A stretch of 64,000 nt of DNA from the NCBI RefSeq assembly GCF_029873635.1, contig NC_080422.1:8153764-8217763 (forward strand), in the 5' to 3' direction. This DNA is from Malania oleifera (taxonomy: Eukaryota; Streptophyta; Magnoliopsida; Santalales; Ximeniaceae). The notes beneath the pieces are model-generated. The model saw only the letters and a program-made list of their open reading frames with translations. It was not told the origin of the DNA and ran no database searches. Below are positions 57,001 through 64,000 of the stretch, piece after piece. The position numbers were made by a program, and so were the translations under genes. Numbering within the stretch: the first letter of the stretch is position 1; every line of letters starts with the position of its first letter.

Positions 57001-57940
57001 TTGGGAAAAATTGTTCTCATGTCACACGAATTTAATATCATATGCAATAATCTCAAATATAAACCTTAAACAAAATCATCATTTTCTAGCACTCAAGTTA
57101 TTATAAAAAAAATTATATAGATAAATAATAAATTTCATATGCTCATAAATAACAGGTTCACCTTAATAAAATATTGATATCATTTTATTCCCCCTTATCT
57201 GATTTCCTGAACCACGCCTGCAAGGTTCCCAAAATTGTACCCACAACGTTCACCCGAACCCTGATTCAATCAAATCAACCCCAATAAAATATTATTTTAA
57301 CATTTCCTAATTTATAATAATTAAATAACAATTAATTTCTAAATAACTCAATTATCCTAGTTTTGAGGTTACGCCTACAACAACCTTATGAGAAATTCGT
57401 TCCGCTAGACTTGTAAAGAATCATCCCTAAATTCTCGTGGTGGTGTCTGATCGTGTCAATTTGGCTTAAAATTTAGGAAAAAATGAGGTAAGAGTGAGAA
57501 TTTGCCTTATTCTAGGAAATATGCCTACGTTGTTCCTACAACAAATCCACTTCGGTAGAAATGTCGGTGGCAGATAAAAGAGTCTAGTGGTATTTTCAGA
57601 TTTTCAATTGGGCGAGAATCCACCACGAAATCGTAGAGAGAGGAGTGGAGAGCATGAAAGTTTTTTTTTCCCCCTTTCTTTCCTTTCAGTTTAGTTGCGT
57701 GAGAAGAAGTTTTTTTTTTTTCTTTCGCCTTCCTGCTTTGTTCCAAGAAGCTTAGGCACTAAGCTTTTTTTTTTTTTTTTTCCTTTACTTTATTTATTAT
57801 TATTTACTTATATATATACACACACACACACATAACCCACAAATTTCTTAATTTAATTAGTTTCCTTAATAATGTTTAATTAATTAATTAATATTTATTT
57901 ATTTATTTATTTCATTATTATTTTCTTCGAGGTTATTATA

Positions 57941-58470
57941 ATTTTGTAGAAAAATGATTTTTATTGTACCGGTTGGGTTCAGCCTGAAAATTGAACTGGA
58001 GAGTCTCAGCCCCGTAAGTGAGACAAGTTGGGCTCAGCCTTGTAATTGAGTTTAGGTTTACCTCACCCCATAAAAAGAGGTTGTAATGGCTTCTGCTCTG
58101 TCCGTTTAAGTTAGCTGGGATAGGGGAATCCTTGGGGGGTATGCCCAAGGCGGGGACGTAAGCTAGTTTGGCCGAATCTCGATAACAAATATCTTGTGTC
58201 ACTCTCGTTTTATTTCATTTAATTATTACACATTAAATAGCCGTATGTGCATGCTTGCTTACGTATCGGTCTAATTATTAGCATGCACACCTTTATTTAA
58301 ATGAGATCTACTACACATGTATGTTCACACTCATAACTTAATGATTTTACATACACGCTGTAATATCAAAAGAGATATGATCCGTGGTGAATTGACGTAA
58401 TTATTTAAATTAGTGAAAAAGTTTTAAAACCCAATTCACCCCCGTTCTTGGGATCACATCAATTCTAACA
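57941..58470 (+). repeat. Sire6 3' LTR, second part (leader and end)
   Basis: Resumes as ATTTTGTAG, has two copies of the 56-bp leader unit (57963-58080) and the two-hairpin element, and ends ATTCTAACA at 58470, where host-like sequence begins. Confidence 0.82.
58130..58181 (+). other. Two-hairpin leader element, Sire6 copy
   Basis: Hairpin 1: CCTTGGG (58130-58136), loop GGGTATG, CCCAAGG (58144-58150), seven perfect pairs. Hairpin 2: CGGGG pairs with TCTCG using two G-T wobbles. Confidence 0.68.
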
Positions 58471-59715
58471 ACTCGTGTACGAAAACAAATATGAGTTAAG
58501 AATTCAAGGACCTTTAGTTAATCAACCAATTTTGCCAAGGAGATGACTTTAAAAATTCCTATCGTCACTTAAATTTCCATGATATGATTTTGAAATATCC
58601 AATTTGGGGCACTTATGAACATGGCTAAGTCAATCAATTATAACACTATCATCCTTGGAACTTATGAACGGTCAATTAATGATGAACAACCATATCCCTT
58701 CAAAATTTGGACTAATTTGATTCAGGACCCTTGTATTATAATTAAAATGACGTGATAAAAATTAGATGTCCACAAAAATATTAGACACTTGAACACATAG
58801 TTCACTTTTATACAATTTTATTTCTTATATTTTTCAAATATTGAAAATGAATTCTACGGTGGAACTTGAAAATAGGGAAATGGAGTCCTTAGATTCTAGA
58901 GGTGAGAATAGCCTGTGCAATGGCTAGACTATTTAATATGAAGAGTTTGGAAAATTAAATAAACATGGAAGAGTCATGAGTCTTGATTGATTAAGTTTAA
59001 ATGGAAATCATAGATTAATGAGGTCTCGTTCATTGGATGGGTGTGTAAGGGTTTCTAATATCCTCCTCCTGCATAATTGTTACTCTTGAACCCTACTATA
59101 ATTAGAGACCAAGAAATTTGTAACAATTAGGTGATCTAATGATAGCCGGATAAATAACAAGTTAGTGGTGACTTAGTTAATTTTAAAACTCATAATTTCA
59201 ATCTTACTTTCTTTGCCACTATTTGAGTCGAGGCGGTTCAATACAAATTTAATCTATGACATGTTGAAAATGACTTTTGTCTATCCTATATGAGAATTGT
59301 GAGCTTAGAGTTCTATAAAGTACATGATCCTATTCGATCCACTTCCATTCATTTAGAATTGCTACCAAAGTTAGAAGAACAAAGGTGCATGGCTACAAAA
59401 GATTTACTTATCACTTCTAACTTGCACTGCCACACCAATATACATATAGTATGTAAAATTAGGACAAATTTTGCCAATTGCACAATAAGTAATTTAGAAA
59501 ATTATACGAGCTTAGAATGATAGATGATAAATATATAAGTCAAACAAAAGAAGAGATCCACCTTCGAGCGGAAAGACTCCCAAAGCAATAGATGAAACAC
59601 AAGGCTAGGATATTTTAGCAGTGAACTAGCCAAAGCCATAAGAAAATAAAGGACCCCCAATAACTAGTAAAGATTATTTGATATAGAGATCATAGTTTAT
59701 AACATATATTTTGTC
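58471..59715. other. Low-copy region downstream of the subtilase gene
   Basis: About 1.25 kb without LTR-like features. A 76-codon plus-strand ORF (59290-59520) has no recognisable domain and I do not call it a gene. The last part before 59716 would hold the subtilase 3' UTR. Confidence 0.5.
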
Positions 59716-60284
59716 TCATGTGTCTGAAGAAGAGTCATAGATTACTGATCGAACGATTAATGATATCCTCACGGAGTGGTAACCATCTACCCAGTACAAA
59801 TTTCCAAATGAGAACTGCGCTTGAACATTTTTTCTTGAGCAAAGTGTCACCTCGTATTTGAGCTTATTTATTGTATGGTCAAATGAAAGAAATGGCGGCT
59901 GTACTACCACACTTATGCCTGGTGGAGCATCAAAGTATGCCGTGTAGAAAGATTTTACCGGCCCGACATTTGTGACTGTTCTTGATACAGTAACGCAATG
60001 CTTCAGCTCAGGAACAACAATAGACGGTAGATTAAGATTCAGAAGGAAGTTGGCGGTGTTTTGGCATTTGGCGTTAGATCCAGCGATCAGCTTGATTTCA
60101 GAATCATTGTAGCCGGAGGAACAGAGAAATTGGAGATAGTCCGAAGGTCCAGCGTCATATATAAGACCGGGATCATGGGCTTTGTTAAGATTCACAAATC
60201 CAGCTCCAAAGTCAAATGGATCAGCTTGTTTGGATGGTAATGATTCAGCAATCGCACTTTGACCATATATATCCGTCAAAAAGG
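59716..60284 (-). CDS. Subtilisin-like serine protease (SBT3-like), last exon
   Basis: Starts after a splice acceptor (complement of CTGTGAGAGA at 60285 onward) with the remaining two bases of an Ala codon and reads FLTDIYGQSAIAESL. It then has the PFDFGAGFVNLNKAHDPGL block that ends the S8 catalytic domain, and GLIYDAGPSDYLQFLCSSGY. The C-terminal fibronectin-III-like domain follows (VSRTVTNVGPVKSFYTAYF, APPGISVVVQPPFLSF), to a stop at 59716-59718. No internal stop, 569 nt. Secreted plant subtilases process or degrade proteins in the cell wall space. The YDxG and GYND-type blocks look closest to the SBT3 group, from memory. The exon itself is intact. Confidence 0.88.
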
Positions 60285-60288
60285 CTGT

Positions 60289-60325
<37 letters not shown>

Positions 60326-60394
60326 TGAGTTGTATAATACATTTTGAATACAATCAACTAGTATATATCTTTTTAGGAAAAAAACAAATTCTAC
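60285..60394 (-). other. Subtilase intron with a (CT)n polypyrimidine tract
   Basis: GT donor at 60394-60393 (minus strand) and AG acceptor at 60286-60285, 110 nt, phase 1. A GA/CT microsatellite (60290-60324) forms the polypyrimidine tract right at the acceptor. Confidence 0.8.
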
Positions 60395-60584
60395 CAGTTG
60401 TCACAAGCGCAGACTTGATGGCAGCAGGGCTCCAAGTGGGATGAACTTCTTTTACGATAGCAACAATGCCTGATATATGGGGAGCTGCCGTGGATGTTCC
60501 TGACAAAATATTAAACTCTGATTTTGGGGGACTAATAGGAGACCACGCAGCCAAGATATTAACCCCAGGAGCAGCAATGTCAGG
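60395..60584 (-). CDS. Subtilisin-like serine protease, exon with the active-site Ser
   Basis: 190 nt, starting [16 protein letters not shown] after an acceptor TTCAG. It contains the catalytic serine block [17 protein letters not shown], then [17 protein letters not shown]. The usual GTSMACPH reads GTSTAAPH: the catalytic Ser and the following His are kept, but Met and Cys are replaced, unusual for the family. It ends in phase 1 at a GTAGAA donor. Reading frame and both splice sites agree with the neighbouring exons. Confidence 0.87.
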
Positions 60585-60663
60585 CTGAACAAAATAATGT
60601 TTGAATAAGTTAGTATCAATAATCGGAAAACATAATAAAACATTTATGGAAAAGCACTATTAC

Positions 60664-60778
60664 CTTTAAGATGGTTGGATGAAAAGAAGAAGGCCCTCGA
60701 GAAGAGAAGTCTGCAACTTTTGGAGAAATTTGCTGTCCTAATTTTGTTATTGTAGGGCTAATCATAACCATAGGATTG
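60664..60778 (-). CDS. Subtilisin-like serine protease, upstream exon (start uncertain)
   Basis: Encodes NPMVMISPTITKLGQQISPK and VADFSSRGPSSFHPTILK, the conserved block before the catalytic Ser, and ends at a GTAATA donor at 60663-60661. An acceptor-like CTCTGTGATAG sets the start at 60778, but the frame stays open to 60840. The exons for the signal peptide, prodomain, catalytic Asp and His, oxyanion Asn and PA domain are not in the 3 kb to the right, which turns into repeats and Sire7. The gene is therefore either 5'-truncated or interrupted by insertions beyond the window. Confidence 0.75.
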
Positions 60779-60832
60779 CTATCACAGAGACAGAATCCAT
60801 TAGAATAGGGTGTGGTGATAATTATCAAAGAG

Positions 60833-60893
60833 TTTTGCATTGCATGTTAGTAAGACAAAAGCAATGCAAAAGGTACTAACATGCAATGCAAAA
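60833..60893. repeat. Perfect 20-bp inverted repeat
   Basis: Arms 60833-60852 and 60874-60893 are exact reverse complements, separated by 21 nt. It lies just upstream (in gene sense) of the first recognisable subtilase exon, in presumed intron sequence. Confidence 0.85.
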
Positions 60894-61224
60894 GGTAGTG
60901 GAATTCTCAGTGAGAAAATAAATCCCTCGATATGATCTCTTTAGTCTTTATATTGAATAGCTTGTACTCCTAATTAATGCAAAGGAAGTTTATGATTTTT
61001 AGTCTTCTAGATTATATGCAAAATATTTATTGGGTGTATCAATGAGCACGAATTCCCAAGACCCTTTGCCCTATCAGTAAACCCAAAAAAAAAATAAAAA
61101 TAAAAAATAAAAACATAAAATTTAAAAATTAATAATTAATTAATTAATTAATATAATAACACATTAATATAATATAATATAATAATAATAATGATAATAT
61201 TAATAATATATGTATATACATATA
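60894..61224. other. AT-rich region without a gene
   Basis: Presumed intron or broken upstream part of the subtilase gene. It becomes A/T simple-sequence from 61080 (poly-A with AAATAAAAAT, then ATTAATTAATT and AATAATAAT runs). Confidence 0.5.
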
Positions 61225-61511
61225 TGGGGACGAATTGCTATTGGCCAACTATTAAAAAAAAATAAAATTTAGTGTCGAGTATTAGGGGCGAATTTACAAA
61301 TTTGTCACTATTGACCCACTACTAGTGACAGATTTGAGAACCGTCACTAATACTATCATTTATTTATAAAAAAATAAAAAAAATAGTTCAGAGTATTAGT
61401 GATGAATTTATAAATTCGTCACTATTGGCCAACCATTAGTGACGGATTTGAAAACTGTCACTAATACTGCCCTTTATTTAAAAAAAAAATAAAAAAAATT
61501 TAATTCAGAGT
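61225..61511. repeat. Tandem 115-bp repeat with GTGACGGATTT inverted motifs (CACTA-subterminal type)
   Basis: Unit starts at about 61279, 61393 and 61510 (periods 114 and 117 bp), with a degenerate one before. Each unit holds AGTGACGGATTTGAAAAC/CTGTCACTAAT and GACGAATTTATAAATTCGTC inverted pairs. Such motifs are common in subterminal regions of plant CACTA transposons. No CACTA terminal repeat or transposase is visible. The third unit is cut after about 2 bp of its GTGA block, where Sire7 pol begins. Confidence 0.65.
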
Positions 61512-62441
61512 ATTAGTGAGGACTTGTGCAATAAATTTGCTAGCACTATGCAAAATGAATTTGAGATGAGCATGATGGGTGAACTAAATTTCTTCCTAGG
61601 ACTTCAAATCAAACAAGTAAAACATAGAATCTTTATAAATCTATCGAAGTTCATTAGATATCTACTCAAAAAGTTTAATATGGAGGATGGAAAAATACTA
61701 GGAACACCTATGAGCTCTTCACTTAAATTAGATAAAGATGGACAAGGTATACGAGTGGATGTCAAACTTTATCATGGAATGATTGGTAGCTTACTATATT
61801 TGACTGCCAGCAGACCTGATATAATGTTTAGCGCATATTTGTGCGCAAGATTTCAAGCAGCACCAAAAGAGTCACATTTGTTAGCTGTCAAACGAATACT
61901 TAGATGCCTGATAAGAACCGTGAAACTTGGATTATGGTATCCTAAGTATACATCTTTTGAGATTATTAGCTATTCAGATGCTGATTTTTTTTTTGTAGCA
62001 AAGTGGATTAAAAGAGAACGAGTCGTACATGTCATTTTTTAGGACATATGTTAGTCTCTTGGTTTTCCAAGAAGCAGAATTTAGTAGCTCTTTCCACAAC
62101 TGAGGCAGAATACGTAGCAGTAGGAAGTTGTTGTGCTCAAACGCTATACATGAAGCAACAACTGACGGATTTTGGATTAAGTTATGAAACAATTCATATA
62201 AGATGTGACAATACGAGTGCAATAAATATCTCAAAAATTCCCATAGTACATTCATGAAATAATAATATAGAAATACGACATCACTTTCTTCGTGATCATG
62301 TGCAAAAAGAGGATGTAACACTTGATTTTGTCTGCATGGATTAACAATGGGTAAAACATATTCACGAAACCACTTGTAGAGGATAGGTTTATCCAAATTA
62401 GGCATGAATTAGGTCTGATACATAGTCGAGAGGTTGCCTAA
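61512..62441 (+). pseudogene. Sire7 RT end and RNase H
   Basis: Open from 61524 to 62042 (172 aa): [46 protein letters not shown] and AVKRILRCL. RNase H starts with SYSDADF, then a T8 run (61985-61993) causes a frameshift. A second piece, 62048-62257, has VALSTTEAEYVAVGSCC and CDNTSAINISK. A TGA at about 62256 and a further stop at 62341 precede the end near GLIHSREVA (about 62441). Confidence 0.87.
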
Positions 62442-63035
62442 AATTATATTAGATGACATAATTCAGGGGAAGCAATGTCACTTAATATTCAAAATTTTAT
62501 TAAGACTTCCAATTTCAACTCATTTGTTCCCATTTGGTGTCACATTAGTTAACATTTGGTATTACACTCCCATAATGATGAGAGCATATTAACTTCCACA
62601 TGTTAATCCTCACATAATCATTGAAGTTTAGTGACTTTGTTTGCTTATACATTTATATGACATTTATCACACTGTGTATGTTCACATTGAAATTTAAATT
62701 CAGCAACACAGTTGTCTGCACTAGCAAGGAGGAGAAGTAAATAAAAGTAATACAAGGAGACGTTTTTCATCGTACCATCCTTTCATAGATGCTAGTTGAA
62801 TAAGTTCTAAACTTTAAGAGTAATAGGGGGAGAAGAATATAAGACTTATAGCAAAAAGGGAGAGAAGAATATTAGTTTATAGCAAAAATGTATGGCCAAG
62901 CTAATTGTATGATCATGGCTATATTATATTTTCATTTGCTGAATATTTGATGCATTATTTGAGGGGGGAGCCTTGTTAGGGGTAACTCATTTTATATTTT
63001 TACTCGTGTATTTGTCATCATTAAAAATGGGAGAT
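62442..63035 (+). other. Sire7 non-coding 3' region with multiple purine tracts
   Basis: Purine blocks at about 62466, 62827, 62858 and 62963; the final AAAAATGGGAGAT adjoins the LTR. The inverted repeat arms are 63011-63026 and 63061-63076 (13 of 16 pairs). Confidence 0.62.
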
Positions 63036-63469
63036 TGTTGACTCTATGAGTCCAATCCTATTTTGATAGTGACAAATCACTTGATATTTGATCTGTGCAT
63101 TGAGACTGTGAACAGGGTCAATATATAGCATGCACGGAAGGATAACAAATCATGGTAGCCATAACGATTAAAGCATACATATCTTAGCACAATCCATAGA
63201 ACTAAAAGAGTATAAGAATGAAGATGCTATCAGAAAGTTCAAGATCATCATGGGAATGGGTATTTAGGACTTATGTATTCTCATACTTTCTTATGATTTA
63301 ATTTGAGGCTCATTATATACCCTAGAATGACCTTAGGACTCATATATCTCATGAACATCATTAGGGCATATCTATGGACTTAGATATATTTTCAAAACTC
63401 TAGAAAATATTTTTATGAAAGGGCAAAGAAAGCAAAACAAATTTTTGAAATTAAAACAAAAAATTCAGG

Positions 63470-63740
63470 AAAGGTTCAGTTCAGAAGACCGAACTTAAGT
63501 TCTGTCGTCTGACGAATTACTTAGAAGACGGAAGATTAAGTTCAGTCGTCTGAAGAATTTATGGTGAAACACAGAACCTGACAGAAGCACCTCAGAAGAC
63601 TGCACTCAGACTTCAGTCATCTGAACCCGACACTTTAGAAGACTGAAGCCCAACTTCAGTCGTCTGACCTTGTGTCTAGGTTAATTTTTCGAAGGTCAAA
63701 GGAACTTCGGTTGTCTGGGCTTTATCCCTCAATCCTTTGA
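63470..63740 (+). repeat. Palindromic motif array in the Sire7 LTR
   Basis: About ten copies alternating CAGAAGACTGAA and CAGTCGTCTGAA forms. CTTCAG-TCGT-CTGAAG pieces can fold on themselves. Confidence 0.65.
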
Positions 63741-63800
63741 ACCTATGGGAAAGTTTAAAATTTTAATTTTTAATAAGAGAACACGCAAACTATTTTTTGA

Positions 63801-63844
63801 TCCAACGGTTAAGATTGATTCTAATGGTAAGGTACCTATATATT
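63801..63844 (+). promoter_or_regulatory. Sire7 core promoter: MSA-like motif and TATA box
   Basis: TCCAACGGTTA at 63801-63811 is a full match to the mitosis-specific activator consensus YCYAACGGYYA. TATATATT follows at 63837-63844. Confidence 0.5.
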
Positions 63845-64000
63845 CAACATCTAAACCCTAGTGCCCTAGACTTTTGGAATAGAATTGAGAGACTTGAACA
63901 TATTGTTATACGATTGTCTGCATTCCAACTTATACTCATCAAGCTTGGGCAAATCAACTCAAAAAAACGAAGGGATTTCATATACACATCTTGATTTCTA

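Larger units (their letters stand above)
52308..57940 (-). mobile_element. Ty3-7: minus-strand Gypsy LTR in the Sire6 LTR, split by a Tat-like solo LTR
   Basis: Reverse complement of a Tekay-type LTR. Its end (AGACGCCCTGAAAC) is at 52308 and its start (complement of GGTTATTATA) at 57940. Net length is about 2.5 kb once 53324-56429 is removed. Shared blocks include the complement of CACACTATTATAATTTATTC with TTTCTCACCC (about 52630-52680), the duplicated TACTTGTATG segments, and the complement of CTACCGACATTT. Flanks TTTTT/ATTTT suggest a target duplication: the flanking Sire6 sequence reads on as ATTTTGTA, as in Sire4. Probably a solo LTR. Confidence 0.72.
61512..64000 (+). mobile_element. 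Sire7: 5'-truncated Copia/Sirevirus element running off the window
   Basis: Begins inside RT, downstream of the YVDD box, and continues through RNase H, a 3' non-coding region with purine tracts, and the start of a 3' LTR at 63036. Closest to Sire3 in pol and in the 3' region. 5' LTR, gag, protease, integrase and most of RT are absent. Confidence 0.85.
63036..64000 (+). repeat. Sire7 3' LTR, cut by the window end
   Basis: TGTTGACTCTATGAGTCC, close to the Sire3 LTR start but with its own array version (63470-63740). The leader with the two-hairpin element lies outside the window. Confidence 0.85.

Noticed and set aside
59290..59520. 76-aa plus-strand ORF near the subtilase gene
   Set aside because: No recognisable motif or promoter; not supported as a gene.

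Overview
This window looks like a gene-poor, repeat-dense stretch of a flowering-plant nuclear genome, probably a eudicot. It is AT-rich with many TA, GA/CT and TTA microsatellites. Almost all of the first 58.4 kb is nested LTR retrotransposon DNA. The only host gene I can support is the 3' half of a subtilisin-like protease gene (three exons, minus strand, about 59.7-60.8 kb). I cannot name the species. No tRNA, rRNA or CRISPR array is visible.

Working names. 'Sire' marks Ty1/Copia elements of Sirevirus type: initiator-Met tRNA primer site, Gag with two CCHC knuckles, several polypurine tracts and LTRs near 2 kb. 'Ty3' marks Gypsy elements of Tekay/Del chromovirus type, with LTRs near 2.58 kb that start TGTAAT and end near GGCGTTACA.

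Layout. 1-1470: minus-strand LTR of Sire1. 1471-2679: Gypsy-type LTR remnant (Ty3-1). 2680-23132: Sire3 (+), a full element whose 5' LTR is split at 3658 by Sire2 (-), a full element at 3659-13936. 23286-24864: Gypsy RNase H-integrase-chromo remnant (Ty3-2). 24865-27400: 5' LTR, primer site and gag stub of Sire4. 28056-41354: Gypsy Ty3-3, lacking its 5' part and split by Sire5 (29032-37512). 41367-43029: Gypsy-type LTR (Ty3-4). 43030-46704: 3' non-coding region and partial 3' LTR of a Sire4-like element. 46705-58470: LTRs stacked in LTRs (Ty3-5, Ty3-6, the Sire6 3' LTR, minus-strand Ty3-7, and a Tat/Ogre-like solo LTR with a perfect GCCCA target duplication). 58471-61224: host DNA with the subtilase exons. 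61225-61511: tandem repeats of CACTA-subterminal type. 61512-64000: 5'-truncated Sire7 running off the window.

Every pol gene carries stops, frameshifts or lost catalytic residues (Sire2 RT reads YVND, Sire3 protease reads GSG), so none looks autonomous. What stands out is conserved non-coding structure in the Sire elements. (1) A contiguous two-hairpin element in the transcribed leader of every LTR whose leader is in view, with a 7-7-7 nt first hairpin whose stem changes in compensating pairs. (2) An inverted repeat that places the polypurine tract and the 3' LTR start in its loop. (3) Arrays of short palindromes upstream of the TATA box. (4) An AACGG (MSA-like) motif at a nearly fixed distance from the TATA box. 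All are read from the sequence; their functions are inference.
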